Origin: Alphaproteobacteria bacterium
GTDB lineage: Bacteria > Pseudomonadota > Alphaproteobacteria > Reyranellales > Reyranellaceae
Assembly: GCA_016870115.1 (NCBI GenBank)
Contig: VGCH01000001.1
Location: 1-64,000 of the forward strand
Direction: 5' to 3'
Length of the DNA: 64,000 bases
Of this stretch, positions 19,330 through 28,802 are shown piece after piece. The notes under the pieces were generated by a model. It was not told the DNA's origin, ran no database searches, and saw only the letters and a list, made by a program, of their open reading frames with translations. The number at the start of each line of letters is the position of its first letter. Position 1 is the first letter of the stretch. A program made the translations under genes and the position numbers.

Positions 19330-20252
19330 GGCAACACCTCGCGGACACCCAGCGAGAAGGGCGAGACGGGCGTGCGCAGCAGCTGAACCAGCAGTTCGGT
19401 CGCCACGGCGAGGATGATCGCCGCCATCAGGCCGCGCAGCAGCACGCCGGGCAGACGGGCGGCGATGCGCGCCCCGATCGGCGCGCCGACGACGCCACCG
19501 ACAATCAGCAACAGCGCCAACACGATATCGACGGTCCCGTTGGTCGCGGCATGCAGGAACGTGACGTTGGCCGCCACGAACAGGATCTGGAAGTTCGAGG
19601 TGCCGATCACGACCGCGGTCGGCATGCCGAGCAGGTAGATCATGGCCGGGACCAGGATGAAGCCCCCGCCGACGCCCAGGATCGCCGACAGAATGCCGAT
19701 CGCAAAGCCCAGCCCGACTGGCAGAAGCGCGCTGATGTAGAGCTTGGATTTGTAGAAGCGCAGCTTCAGCGGCAGGCGATGGACCAGATAGTGGGTGTGC
19801 AGCTTGCCGCGCGGCGCCTCGGGATTGCGTCGCCTCACCGCCCAGGTGCGCAGGCTCTCGGCCAGCATCATCACGCCGATGGTCGACAGCAGCACGACAT
19901 AGAGTGTGGCGATCACGAAATCGATCTGGCCGATGCGCTTCAACCAGGTGAAGAGCCACACGCCCCCGGACGAGCCGATCATGCCGCCCAGCAACAGCAC
20001 CAGCCCCATGCGGAAGTCGACGTTGCCACGTCGCCACTGGACCTGCAGCGAGGACACCGAGTTGGCGACCACCTGGTTCACCTGGCTCGCCACCGCCACC
20101 GCCGGCGGGATGCCCGCGAAGATCAGGAGCGGCGTGGCCAGGAACCCTCCGCCGACGCCAAACATGCCCGACAGCAGCCCGGCCGCCGCGCCCAGCCCCA
20201 GAAGCAGGAACACATTGATCGAGAGCTCCGCGATCGGCAGGTAGATTTCCAT
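19326..20252 (-). CDS. TauE/SafE-family sulfite or sulfonate exporter
   Basis: This inner-membrane carrier of 308 residues has two homologous halves of about four helices each. Each half opens with the family glycine motif (GMFGVGGGFLATPLL near 29–43 and AILGVGGGFILVPAMIYL near 190–207). Family members export sulfite, sulfoacetate or similar small anions. It lies 13 bases after the DUF2333 gene and overlaps the TIGR02186 gene, so all four belong to one operon. Confidence 0.92.
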   Translation of the reverse strand: MEIYLPIAELSINVFLLLGLGAAAGLLSGMFGVGGGFLATPLLIFAGIPPAVAVASQVNQVVANSVSSLQVQWRRGNVDFRMGLVLLLGGMIGSSGGVWLFTWLKRIGQIDFVIATLYVVLLSTIGVMMLAESLRTWAVRRRNPEAPRGKLHTHYLVHRLPLKLRFYKSKLYISALLPVGLGFAIGILSAILGVGGGFILVPAMIYLLGMPTAVVIGTSNFQILFVAANVTFLHAATNGTVDIVLALLLIVGGVVGAPIGARIAARLPGVLLRGLMAAIILAVATELLVQLLRTPVSPFSLGVREVLP

Positions 20253-20265
20253 GCCGCGCCGTCCG

Positions 20266-21297
20266 CTATTTCAGCAGGATGTTGCTGACTTCGCGCAGCT
20301 GGGTGCGGGCGCGCAGGAGGTAGAAGCCCTGCGCGGCGAGATGGTTGGGCATCAGGAACGCATCAGGCCGGCCGTTCCAGATGATCCAGGGATCGAGCTG
20401 GGCGGCAAGTCGGAAGCTCTCGACCATGCCGTTCCAGGCGTTGGCGAGTTCGCGATCGCGGATCACGTTGTGGAAGTCGAGCCCGAGCTCGCGCAGCAGC
20501 AAGTAGTTGGCGTAGAGCCGGCCCTTGTTGAAATAGAAGATGTCATCGCAGCGCCAGTCGAACGGATCGCCGCCGCGCTCGATGATGTGCCGGTCGATCA
20601 CCGCCGAATCCGATCCGATGTCGTTGGCCATGCGCTCGAGCAGCGCCTGCAGATTGTCGGCGCGACGCTCGAACACCGCCTGACCCGACGACAGGCGCTT
20701 GTTGTAGGCGAGCAGCCGGTCGCGGCCGGCGCGGTACTTCTGCGCCGAGGTCGCGCTGGGCATCAGCGACACGGTCGGCTGCCAGATCCAGACCGTCGGC
20801 TGTTCGTTCAGGAAACCGCGGGCGAGCTCGAGGTCGCGGTCGATCTGGCTGGAGCCCCTGGTGCGGCCAACCTGATCCATCAGCTCGGTCGCGAAGCGGC
20901 CGAGCGCCGAGGAGATGCCGCGCTGGAAGTTGGGCATGTTGTCGAGCGCGCCGCCGGGCAGGAAGAACGGCTGCATCGGCGTCCAGGTGCGGTCATCGAC
21001 CTCGCGCGTCACCAGAGCGGCGGCGACCGCCACTGCGCGGCTCTCGCCGGGCGTCAGGCCGGTCGGGGCGAATTCGGAGCTGTCGTCGATCTTGTGGATG
21101 ACGATCATTCCCACCGGATAGTAGAGCACCACGACCGCGAGCACGGCGCGCCAGACCCAACGCCAGGGGCTCTTCGGCGCGCCACCCGACGCACCCGATC
21201 CGAAGGACGGCCAGCGGAGCCCGCGCAGCCGGTCGAGCTGGCGTCGCCACCACGGGCGGGACGCCGTCGCGCCGCCATAGTCGGGATCGAATGTCAT
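20266..21297 (-). CDS. DUF2333-family inner-membrane protein
   Basis: The 343-residue protein matches the uncharacterised DUF2333 family. A basic N-terminus, one membrane helix (about 48–70) and a large conserved periplasmic helical domain (about 75–340, with DDRTWTPMQPFFLPGGALDNMPN) are visible. ATG 21297 was chosen; another ATG at 21312 is in frame. It opens the operon that continues with TauE/SafE. No function is known to me. Confidence 0.82.
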   Translation of the reverse strand: MTFDPDYGGATASRPWWRRQLDRLRGLRWPSFGSGASGGAPKSPWRWVWRAVLAVVVLYYPVGMIVIHKIDDSSEFAPTGLTPGESRAVAVAAALVTREVDDRTWTPMQPFFLPGGALDNMPNFQRGISSALGRFATELMDQVGRTRGSSQIDRDLELARGFLNEQPTVWIWQPTVSLMPSATSAQKYRAGRDRLLAYNKRLSSGQAVFERRADNLQALLERMANDIGSDSAVIDRHIIERGGDPFDWRCDDIFYFNKGRLYANYLLLRELGLDFHNVIRDRELANAWNGMVESFRLAAQLDPWIIWNGRPDAFLMPNHLAAQGFYLLRARTQLREVSNILLK

Positions 21298-21380
21298 GGC
21301 TGACCTTACCATCGGCATCGTGACGGAACAGGGGCCGCGCCTGTAAAGAGGATGCGACACGCTCTCTGGAGTTCCGCCCC

Positions 21381-22334
21381 ATGGCCCTCGATCCCGAGTC
21401 CCGCCGCCTGCTCGACCTCGCGGCAGCCGCCAACCGCCCGGTCTGGCATACGCTCTCCCCCGAGGCCGCGCGGGCGCAGTACATGGCGCTGCGGCCGGCG
21501 TCCCAAGGGCCGCGCCCGGCCGGGGTGACCGTGGTCGACCGCACCATTCCCGGTCCCGGCGGCGCGCTGCCGGTGCGGCTCTATCGTCCCGCCTCGGCGC
21601 CGGCGGACGCGGCCCTGCCCGGCCTTGTCTTCGCGCATGGTGGCGGCTGGGTGTTCGGCAATCTCGACAGCCACGATGTGCTCTGCGCCCAGCTCGCGCT
21701 CGACGCCGGCATCGCGGTGTTCGCGATCGACTATCGGCTGGCGCCCGAAACCCGGTTTCCCGGCGCGTTCGATGACGTGGTGGCGGGTCTGGCCTGGGTG
21801 GCGGCCAACGGCGCTTCGGTCGGCATCGATCCGGCGCGCCTCGCCATCAGCGGCGACAGCGCGGGCGGCAATCTCGCCGCGGCGGCGTGTCTCTGGGCAC
21901 GCGATCACGGTGGTCCGGCCCTGCGCCTGCAGATCCTCGCCTATCCGGTGACCGATGCGTTGGCGCGCGCGGAGTCCTATCGCACCTACGACGATGGCTA
22001 CGGGCTCGGCGCCGCCACGATGGAGTGGTTCTTCGATCACTACACGCCGGATCGCGCGATCCGCGGGGATTGGCGCGTGTCGCCGCTGCGCGCAGCCTCG
22101 CTTGCGGGGCTACCGCCCGCCCTGGTCATCACCGCGGGCTACGATCCGTTGCGCGACGAGGGCCGCGCCTATGCCTTCCGCCTGCAACGCGAGGGCACGC
22201 TCGCCGACCTGCACGAGTTCGGCGGCATGCTGCACGGGTTTCTGAGCACGCCCATGCTTCTCCACGGTGCGCGGCGCGGCGCGGCTCTCTGCGCGGCGGC
22301 GCTGCGCGAGGCGCTGATCCTGCGCGCCGCGTGA
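21381..22334 (+). CDS. Alpha/beta hydrolase, hormone-sensitive-lipase type
   Basis: This 317-residue esterase belongs to the family IV (HSL) group. The oxyanion-hole motif HGGGW is at 86–90, the nucleophile is Ser160 in GDSAGGN, and the catalytic Asp and His are in ITAGYDPLRDEG and MLHGFLS. It prefers short-chain esters by family. There is no signal peptide. Its stop overlaps the GTG start of the MFS gene (GTGA), so the carrier may move the substrate or product. Confidence 0.93.
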   Translation: MALDPESRRLLDLAAAANRPVWHTLSPEAARAQYMALRPASQGPRPAGVTVVDRTIPGPGGALPVRLYRPASAPADAALPGLVFAHGGGWVFGNLDSHDVLCAQLALDAGIAVFAIDYRLAPETRFPGAFDDVVAGLAWVAANGASVGIDPARLAISGDSAGGNLAAAACLWARDHGGPALRLQILAYPVTDALARAESYRTYDDGYGLGAATMEWFFDHYTPDRAIRGDWRVSPLRAASLAGLPPALVITAGYDPLRDEGRAYAFRLQREGTLADLHEFGGMLHGFLSTPMLLHGARRGAALCAAALREALILRAA

Positions 22335-23449
22335 GCCCTCAGCCGATCGCCGGCCGGCGCGCGGTCGCGCTGTCGGCGACCACCATCGGGATCGGCCTCG
22401 TCGGCGACACGCTGCTCTACGCGGTCCTGCCGCTCTACCATGCCGAGTTCGGCATCGGGCTCGTCATGGTGGGCGTGCTGCTGTCGCTCAACCGCTGGGT
22501 CCGGCTGGTCGGCAACACCCTCGTCGCCGCCATGGGCGAGCGCTTCGGGCCGCGCCGACTGATGATCGTGGCGGCCGTGGGTTCGGCGATCTCGACGACC
22601 ATCTATGGCACGGGTGCCGGCGAGGCCTGGCAGATGCTGGCGCGCGCGCTCTGGGGCCTCTCCTTCGCCGCGCTCAATCTCGGCTCACTCGCCTTCGCCG
22701 TCAGCGACAAGGCCAATGCCGGCGCCCGCGTGGGCCTCGGTCGCGCGATCATCGGCCTCTACCAGGTCGCGGCGTTGATTGGCGGTACCTTGCTGGTGGT
22801 GGCGATCGGCCCGCTGGCGGCGTTCCTCGCCCTGGGCGTGGCCACACTCCTGGCGCTCGTCTCGGCGTTGCTGCTGCCCGAACTGCCGGCCGAAGCCTCC
22901 GGCCAGCGCGGCTTCTCGCTACCGCGCCCGGGACGGCTCGATATCTGGGGCTTTCTGCTGGGTTTCAGCGGTGACGGCGTGTTCCTGCTGACGCTCGCCT
23001 TCCTGCTGCGCGACTCGGTGACGGCCGTGCCGGCGGTGGTCGCGGCCGCGCTGGTGCTGTCCCTGCGTCCCATTTGCGAGGCGACGACGGGGCCGCTCGG
23101 CGGCTGGCTCGCCGACCGGATCGGCGCGCGCGGGGTCACGGTGGCGACGGCGCTGGTGATGATCGCGGGCTACCTCGCCATCGCCGGCGGCGTCGATCTC
23201 GCGGGCAGCATCCTGGTCACGCTGGCGCGCGGTCTCTTCAGCACACTGATCCCGGTCATGGTGCTGGAGCGGAGCGAGGGCCGCTATCTCGCCTCGCAGG
23301 CAACCTTCTCGACCTGGCGCGACTTCGGCGCCGCCGTCGGTCCGCTCACCGCGCCCTTCCTGTTCCTGAATGTTCCGCAGGCGCCCCTGTTTGCCGGACT
23401 GGCGGCAGTGCTGGCGGTCGGGCTCTGGTTCTGCGTCGCGCGTCGCTGA
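22331..23449 (+). CDS. MFS transporter
   Basis: This 372-residue inner-membrane carrier has about twelve hydrophobic helices in two halves. The MFS loop between helices 2 and 3 is present as GERFGPRRL, and a second copy as ADRIGARG in the C-half. The length is short for MFS but complete. GTG 22331 overlaps the esterase stop. The substrate is unknown. Confidence 0.88.
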   Translation: MSPQPIAGRRAVALSATTIGIGLVGDTLLYAVLPLYHAEFGIGLVMVGVLLSLNRWVRLVGNTLVAAMGERFGPRRLMIVAAVGSAISTTIYGTGAGEAWQMLARALWGLSFAALNLGSLAFAVSDKANAGARVGLGRAIIGLYQVAALIGGTLLVVAIGPLAAFLALGVATLLALVSALLLPELPAEASGQRGFSLPRPGRLDIWGFLLGFSGDGVFLLTLAFLLRDSVTAVPAVVAAALVLSLRPICEATTGPLGGWLADRIGARGVTVATALVMIAGYLAIAGGVDLAGSILVTLARGLFSTLIPVMVLERSEGRYLASQATFSTWRDFGAAVGPLTAPFLFLNVPQAPLFAGLAAVLAVGLWFCVARR

Positions 23450-23464
23450 CCCGACGGGTCAGCG
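23444..23464. terminator. Palindrome holding both stop codons of a convergent pair
   Basis: CGCTGACCC and GGGTCAGCG form a perfect 9-bp stem around GAC. The left arm holds the TGA of the MFS gene, and the right arm holds the TGA of gloB on the other strand. It could act as a two-way terminator, though no T-run follows on either side. Confidence 0.5.
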
Positions 23465-24226
23465 GAATGTGTCCTTGCGGCCGCGCACTTCGGCAAAGAC
23501 CGCGACTGGATCCCCGCCCGCCATGCCGACAGCGGCCTGCACACCGAGATCGTCGGCGCGCAGGAAGGGATTGGTCGCCTTCTCCTCGCCGAGCGTGGAG
23601 GGCACGGTCGCTTGACCCGCCGCCCGCGCCGTGTCGATCGCGGCGGCCCGCGCGGCGAGCGCGCGATTGGCCGGATCGACGGTGACCGCGAAGCGGGCGT
23701 TCGACTGGGTGTACTCGTGCGCGCAGTAGACGCGCGTGTCGTCAGCGAGTGCGCGCAGTCGCTTCAGCGAGTGCCACATCTGCGCCGGCGTGCCCTCGAA
23801 CAGCCGCCCGCATCCCAGCGCGAACAGCGTATCGCCGCAGAACAGCGCACGATCGTCGGCGAAGGAGAAGGCAATGTGTCCGCTGGTGTGGCCGGGCACG
23901 AAGAACACGTCGGCCTCGGCGGCGCCGAACCGGTAGCGGTCGCCGTCATCCACTTCGACATCGATGCCCGGGATGCGCGCGCGATCAGGCTTCGGTCCAA
24001 CGATCGTGCAGCCCGTCGCGGCCTTGATCTCGCGATTGCCGCCGACATGGTCGCCATGATGGTGGGTGTTCAGGATATGGGTGATCTTCCAGCCGCGCCG
24101 GGCTGCCTCGTCGAGCACGGGCGCGGCCACGGCCGGGTCGACGACGCCCACAACGCCGCTCGCGCTCTCGCGCATCAGCCACACGTAATTGTCGTTCAGG
24201 ACGGGAATTCTGACGATATCGAGCAT
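23459..24226 (-). CDS. gloB: Hydroxyacylglutathione hydrolase (glyoxalase II)
   Basis: GloB hydrolyses S-D-lactoylglutathione in methylglyoxal detoxification. The 255-residue cytoplasmic metalloenzyme has the THHHGDH motif at 54–60, His113 in PGHTSGH, the bridging Asp in FCGDTLF, and a C-terminal glyoxalase II domain (about 170–255). ATG 24226 is the real start; an open frame continues far upstream but is a shadow of the neighbouring genes. It is divergent from a methyltransferase gene. Confidence 0.95.
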   Translation of the reverse strand: MLDIVRIPVLNDNYVWLMRESASGVVGVVDPAVAAPVLDEAARRGWKITHILNTHHHGDHVGGNREIKAATGCTIVGPKPDRARIPGIDVEVDDGDRYRFGAAEADVFFVPGHTSGHIAFSFADDRALFCGDTLFALGCGRLFEGTPAQMWHSLKRLRALADDTRVYCAHEYTQSNARFAVTVDPANRALAARAAAIDTARAAGQATVPSTLGEEKATNPFLRADDLGVQAAVGMAGGDPVAVFAEVRGRKDTFR

Positions 24227-24292
24227 GGATCGCAGGCTAACAGAGCGGGCCGCGCCGTTCCATGGCCGGCGGCGCTGGTGTAGGATCGCCCC

Positions 24293-25066
24293 ATGTGGAG
24301 CGACGTGCTCGACCTTGAGGAGTTCTACGCCAGTTCGCTCGGCCAGATGGCCGCGCGGCTGCTGCGCGCGCGGCTGCGCGAGGTGTGGCCGAGCGTGCGC
24401 GGCGAGACCGTGCTGGGGCTGGGCTACGCGACGCCGGTCCTGCGGCCCTTCGTCGAGGAGGCGGCGCGCACACTCTCCTTCATGCCCGCGCCGCAGGGCG
24501 TCGCGCGCTGGCCGCGCGAGGGGGCCAACCTCGCCGCTCTGGTCGACGAGGTCGATCTGCCGCTCGCGGACCGCAGCGTCGATCGGGTGATCCTGGTCCA
24601 CGCGCTGGAGTGCACCGAGCAACTCCGGCCGATGCTGCGCGAGATCTGGCGAGTGATGAATGATGGCGGCCGCCTGATGGTCGTGGCGCCGAGCCGCGGC
24701 GGGCTGTGGTCGCAGCTCGATCGCTCGCCCTACTATCACGGCCAGCCCTACTCGATGGGCCAGCTGAACCGCGTGCTGCGCGCCAACATGTTCGCGCCAC
24801 TCGGCCAAACCCGCGCGCTCTACCTGCCGCCGGTGCGCTCGCGCACGCTCCTGCGCGCGGCGCCCGCCTTCGAGGAGTTTGGCCATCGTTGGCTCGGTCG
24901 GCTCGCGGGTGTCGGCATCATCGAGGCCGGCAAGCAGCTTTACGCTGGCGTTGTCGAGCGGCCGCGGCACGCCGTGGCGGAAGCCGCGCGGCCGCGCCTG
25001 CGCATCGCGAGCTCCCGCGAGGCGAGCCGGCGCGACGGGGACGACGGTCCTACCCGCCCTACCTGA
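24293..25066 (+). CDS. Class I SAM-dependent methyltransferase
   Basis: The 257-residue protein is a Methyltransf_11-type enzyme. The SAM loop is unusual (VLGLGYATPVLRPF, about 40–53), and the later motif LPLADRSVDRVILVHALECTEQ (about 89–110) is clear. It belongs to the methyltransferases found divergent from gloB in many alphaproteobacteria. The substrate is unknown. The C-terminus is arginine-rich and probably disordered. Confidence 0.85.
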   Translation: MWSDVLDLEEFYASSLGQMAARLLRARLREVWPSVRGETVLGLGYATPVLRPFVEEAARTLSFMPAPQGVARWPREGANLAALVDEVDLPLADRSVDRVILVHALECTEQLRPMLREIWRVMNDGGRLMVVAPSRGGLWSQLDRSPYYHGQPYSMGQLNRVLRANMFAPLGQTRALYLPPVRSRTLLRAAPAFEEFGHRWLGRLAGVGIIEAGKQLYAGVVERPRHAVAEAARPRLRIASSREASRRDGDDGPTRPT

Positions 25067-25081
25067 CCCGAGTGCTCGCTG

Positions 25082-26014
25082 ATGGCGTTCGAACCGCGCA
25101 CGATCGCGTTGCTGGGCTTTGGTGAAGCCGGGTCCACCATTGGGCGCGGCCTTGCCGACGCGGCCGGCTGGCGCGGCGCGGCGCGGCCAGGTGACAACGC
25201 TTCGCGTCGCCTGATCGCCATCGACACCGCGCTCGATCTCGACACGCGCGGCGAGGCGCTGGGTCGTGAGGCGCGGCGTCTCGGCATCGAGATCGCACGC
25301 GACTATACGGCCGCGCTGTCCGAGGCCGACCTGGTGATCTGCGCGGTGCAGGGCGAGTTCGCCCACGACGCCGCCCGCGCCGCCGCGCCTCTCCTGAAGC
25401 CGGGAGCGCATTTCCTCGATCTCTGCACGGTGACCGGCCGCATGGCGGAGGAGGACCGCGCGGCGATCGAGACCGGGCGCGGCCGTTACACCGACGTCGC
25501 TGTGATGGGCGGCTTCTTCAAGCAGGGCACCAAGGCGCCGATGTTGCTGGCTGGCCCCGACGCGGCGCTGCTCGCCGACTGGATGAACGCCAACGGCTTT
25601 TCGGTGCGCGTGCTGGGCGATACGCCGGGCCGAGCCTCCTCGGTCAAGATGGTGCGCAGCGTCCTCATCAAGGGTCTCGAGGCTCTGGGCGTCGAGGCGC
25701 TGGTGACGGCGCGCCGGCAGGGCATCCTGCAGGAAGTGCTGGACTGCCTGGCGGACGCCGACAACATGCCCTTCCGCGACTATCTCGCGATGCTGGTGCA
25801 GACCCATGTCGTGCACGCCCATCGCCGCTGGGAGGAAATGGGGCTGGTCGCCCGCACGCTCGAGGAGACCGGCGTGCCGCCTCTCATGACGCGGGCGATC
25901 GAGGCCAACCATCGCCGCACCGTCGATGCCCATATCGCGCCGCCAGACGGACGGGTCCCGCCGCTGGAGGATGCGCTCACCCTGCTGTCTCGGAAGGTGA
26001 TCGGTGGCGAGTGA
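25082..26014 (+). CDS. NAD(P)-dependent oxidoreductase, DUF1932 type
   Basis: This 310-residue dehydrogenase is related to 6-phosphogluconate and 3-hydroxyisobutyrate dehydrogenases. It has an N-terminal Rossmann domain (LLGFGEAGSTIG, about 10–21) and a C-terminal helical DUF1932 domain (about 195–265). The conserved lysine of the superfamily is likely in SSVKMVRSVLIKGLEA. The substrate is a hydroxyacid of unknown kind. It overlaps the next gene by 11 bases. Confidence 0.87.
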   Translation: MAFEPRTIALLGFGEAGSTIGRGLADAAGWRGAARPGDNASRRLIAIDTALDLDTRGEALGREARRLGIEIARDYTAALSEADLVICAVQGEFAHDAARAAAPLLKPGAHFLDLCTVTGRMAEEDRAAIETGRGRYTDVAVMGGFFKQGTKAPMLLAGPDAALLADWMNANGFSVRVLGDTPGRASSVKMVRSVLIKGLEALGVEALVTARRQGILQEVLDCLADADNMPFRDYLAMLVQTHVVHAHRRWEEMGLVARTLEETGVPPLMTRAIEANHRRTVDAHIAPPDGRVPPLEDALTLLSRKVIGGE

Positions 26015-26486
26015 GGTTTTCGACCGGCTGGTCGCTCTGCTGGACGCCGCCGCCGCACGTTACCGGGTGATCGAGCATCCGGCCGAGGGCCGCTCGGAGG
26101 CCATCAGCGCGATCCGCGGCAACCGGCCGGAACAGGCGGCCAAGGCCATGGTTCTGGACGTACGCGGCGGCAGTGGCGGCCGACGGCATGTGCTGGCCGT
26201 GTTGCCCGGCAACGCGCGGCTCGACTTCGCCGCCGTGGCGACTCTCTTTGAGGCGCGCAAGTGCGGCTTCGCAAGCCCGGAGACGGCGCAGGAGATCACC
26301 GGCTGCGTCATGGGCGCGGTGCCGCCCTTCGCGCTCGCCGACGCCCTCGCGCTGGTGGTGGACGAACGGCTGCTCGCCAACGAGACGCTCTACTTCAACG
26401 CCGGGCGACTCGACCGGTCGATGGAGCTGTCGACCGCCGACTGGCTCACCACCGCCCGCCCGCGCGTGGCGCGGATCGCGGCATGA
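26004..26486 (+). CDS. YbaK/ProX-type aminoacyl-tRNA deacylase
   Basis: The 160-residue protein has the YbaK/EbsC fold of enzymes that remove wrong amino acids from tRNA. The catalytic-type lysine is in QAAKAMVLDV (about Lys47), and the glycine stretch near TGCVMGAVPPFAL (about 99–111) lines the pocket. The start is GTG 26004, inside the end of the preceding gene. Its tRNA target (Pro, Ala or Cys errors) cannot be told from this. Confidence 0.85.
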   Translation: MASEVFDRLVALLDAAAARYRVIEHPAEGRSEAISAIRGNRPEQAAKAMVLDVRGGSGGRRHVLAVLPGNARLDFAAVATLFEARKCGFASPETAQEITGCVMGAVPPFALADALALVVDERLLANETLYFNAGRLDRSMELSTADWLTTARPRVARIAA

Positions 26487-26926
26487 GCCCGCGCTTTTCG
26501 TTCCGGCCGGCGGTCGAGGCCGATTTCGAGCCGCTGCTGGTCATCCGCGTCGACGTCATGCGCGAGCATCTGGAGCGCGTGTTCCGCTACGAGCCGGCGC
26601 GCGCCCGGCGGATCTTTCGCGGCCATTTCGACGAGGGCGGCATGCGCGCGATCGAGGTCGCGGGCGTGCTGGCCGGCTGCGTGCGCTTCGCCCGCGCGGA
26701 CGATTGCTACCGCCTCGACTCGCTCTATCTCGCGCGGATCCATCACAATACCGGACTCGGTGCGGCCGTCGTGGCGCCGCTTCTCGCCGAAGCCGACGCC
26801 GCGCGACTGCCGGTCAGGCTGGAGGTGCTGCGCGGCAGCAAGGCGGACCGCTTCTGGGAACGCCACGGCTTCGTCGCGCTGGGCGCCGACGCGATCGAAA
26901 CCCGCTACGAGCGCCCCACGCCCTGA
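26483..26926 (+). CDS. GNAT N-acetyltransferase
   Basis: This 147-residue protein has a GNAT domain, with the core SLYLARIHHNTGLGAAVVAPLLAEA. The acetyl-CoA loop is altered (HNTGLG rather than R/QxxGxG/A). The late motif GSKADRFWERHGFVALG fits the family. ATG 26483 overlaps the deacylase stop (ATGA). The 3' end overlaps the convergent metW by 22 bases. The substrate is unknown. Confidence 0.87.
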   Translation: MSPRFSFRPAVEADFEPLLVIRVDVMREHLERVFRYEPARARRIFRGHFDEGGMRAIEVAGVLAGCVRFARADDCYRLDSLYLARIHHNTGLGAAVVAPLLAEADAARLPVRLEVLRGSKADRFWERHGFVALGADAIETRYERPTP

Positions 26927-27525
26927 TCGCGACGCAGCAGGAACACCGCGTGCTCGCCGAGGAAGTTGGCGATCAGCGGTGGCAGCGAGATCGCCCGGCC
27001 GCCGCTGTCGAGCACGACGGCGCGCTCCACCCGGACGCCCATCTCGGCGCAGAGCGCGCGGAAATCGTCGATGCTGCAGAGATGGATATTGGGCGTGTCG
27101 TACCATTTGTGCGGCAGCGAGCGCGTCTCGGGCATCCGGCCGCCGAACACCAGTCGCAGCCGCACCGGCCAATAGGCGAAGTTGGGGAACGACACGATCG
27201 CGCGTTTGCCGACCCGCAACATCTGGCGCAACACCTCGCGCGGCTCGCGCGTGGCCTGGAGCGTCTGGCTGAGGATCACGTAGTCGAAGGCATCGTCGGG
27301 ATAGTCGCGCAGGTCGGTGTCGGCATCGCCCTGGATCACGGACAGGCCGGCCGCGACACAGGCGTTCACCCCGGCCTGGCTCAGCTCCATGCCGCGCCCA
27401 TCGACCCCGCGATGACGCACCAGCCACTCCAGCAACGCGCCGTCGCCGCAGCCGACATCGAGCGCGCGCGCACCACGCTCCACCATGTCGGCGACGCGTT
27501 GCAAATCGGCGCGCAAAGCCGCCAT
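26905..27525 (-). CDS. metW: Methionine biosynthesis protein MetW
   Basis: MetW is a methyltransferase-fold protein that is paired with MetX in many bacteria and is needed for full homoserine acyltransferase activity. The 206-residue protein has the SAM loop ALDVGCGDGALLEWL (about 21–35) and the family block FPNFAYWPVRLRLVFGGRMP (about 113–132). Its ATG shares one base with the metX stop (TGATG), so the two are co-translated. Confidence 0.94.
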   Translation of the reverse strand: MAALRADLQRVADMVERGARALDVGCGDGALLEWLVRHRGVDGRGMELSQAGVNACVAAGLSVIQGDADTDLRDYPDDAFDYVILSQTLQATREPREVLRQMLRVGKRAIVSFPNFAYWPVRLRLVFGGRMPETRSLPHKWYDTPNIHLCSIDDFRALCAEMGVRVERAVVLDSGGRAISLPPLIANFLGEHAVFLLRRDQGVGRS

Positions 27526-28697
27526 CAGCCGGCCTCCGGCAGGCCGCGCGCGGCGGCGGCGCCCTTCAGGAAGCCGCCCAGCGTGCGGAACATCTCGGGC
27601 TCATCGAGCAGGAACGCGTCGTGGCCCTTGTCGCTGTCGATCTCGACGAACGAGACATTGGCCGCGACCGCGTTCAGTGCGTGCACGATCTCGCGGCTCT
27701 CGCGCGTGGGGAACAGCCAGTCGCTGGTGAACGACATCACGCAGAACCGGGTATGGGTTCCGCGGAAGGCGTTGGCGAGCGTGCCACCATGGGCGCCGGC
27801 CAGATCGAAATAGTCCATGGCGCGCGTGATGTAGAGGTAGCTGTTGGGATCGAACCGGTCGACGAACGTGGCGCCCTGGTGCCGCAGGTAGCTCTCGACT
27901 TGGAAATCGGCGTCGAATCCGAAGCCCGGCGCGTCGCGGTTCTGCAACGCGCGGCCGAACTTGCGTTGCAGCGCGAGCTCCGAAAGATAGGTGATGTGCG
28001 CCGTCATGCGCGCCACCGCGAGCCCGCGTGCCGGCACCGTATTGTGCTGGCGATAGTCGCCCTCGCGCCAGTCGGGGTCGGCCATCACCGCCTGACGGCC
28101 GACCTCGTGGAAGGCGATGTTCTGGGCGGAGTGGCGGGCCGCGCAGGCCACCGGCACAGCGGCGAAGACGCGCTTGGGAAAGCTCGCGCACCACTCCAGC
28201 ACCTGCATGCCGCCCATCGAGCCGCCGATCACGCAGAAGAGATCGGGAATGCCGAGATGATCGAGCAGCGCCGCCTGCGCGCGCACCATGTCGCCGATCG
28301 TCACCACCGGAAAGCGCAGATTCCAGGCTTGGCCCGTCGCCGGATCGCGATCCTGCGGACCGGTGCTGCCCATGCAGCCGCCCAGCACGTTGGCGCAGAC
28401 GATGAAATAGCGCGCGGGATCCAGCACCTTGCCCGGCCCCACGAGCGTGTCCCACCAGCCCGGTTTGCCGGTGACCGGGTGGGTTCCGATCACGAACTGG
28501 TCGAGCGTGAGCGCGTGACAGATCAGCACGGCGTTGCTGCGCGCGGCGTTCAGCGTGCCCCAGGTCTTGTAGGCGACACGGTGACCCGCTAGCTCGACGC
28601 CGCAGTCCAAGCGGAGCGGCGACTCGCGACCCAGTATCGCGTGCTCGCAATGCTGCAACGCCTGGCGCTCGGCGGCGGTGAGGTCGGCGAAATCCAT
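27525..28697 (-). CDS. metX: Homoserine O-acyltransferase
   Basis: MetX makes O-acetyl- or O-succinyl-homoserine, the first step of methionine synthesis. The 390-residue alpha/beta hydrolase-fold protein has the nucleophile Ser160 in IGGSMGGMQ, the family block [12 protein letters not shown], and the catalytic His in [10 protein letters not shown] near the end. Which acyl donor is used cannot be settled by eye. The 105-base gap to the divergent chorismate mutase gene holds a small GCGGC/GCCGC hairpin but no recognisable SAM riboswitch. Confidence 0.95.
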   Translation of the reverse strand: MDFADLTAAERQALQHCEHAILGRESPLRLDCGVELAGHRVAYKTWGTLNAARSNAVLICHALTLDQFVIGTHPVTGKPGWWDTLVGPGKVLDPARYFIVCANVLGGCMGSTGPQDRDPATGQAWNLRFPVVTIGDMVRAQAALLDHLGIPDLFCVIGGSMGGMQVLEWCASFPKRVFAAVPVACAARHSAQNIAFHEVGRQAVMADPDWREGDYRQHNTVPARGLAVARMTAHITYLSELALQRKFGRALQNRDAPGFGFDADFQVESYLRHQGATFVDRFDPNSYLYITRAMDYFDLAGAHGGTLANAFRGTHTRFCVMSFTSDWLFPTRESREIVHALNAVAANVSFVEIDSDKGHDAFLLDEPEMFRTLGGFLKGAAAARGLPEAG

Positions 28698-28802
28698 GGC
28701 GGCGGCACCTTCCGCGAAGGTCCCTGACGGTGCAAGGAGTTTCGAGCGGCTTTACGCCGCCCGGCCGAACGTAGTATCGCCGCTCACCGACACACGCGCC
28801 GC

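Noticed and set aside
24227-25933. Very long minus-strand frame upstream of gloB
   Set aside because: Only the last 255 residues match a protein (GloB). The rest is low-complexity and lies antisense to well-supported plus-strand genes.
28698-28802. SAM riboswitch before metX
   Set aside because: I looked for the UUGC and GCUAA core found at metK. Only a small GCGGC/GCCGC hairpin is present, without the pseudoknot pieces.
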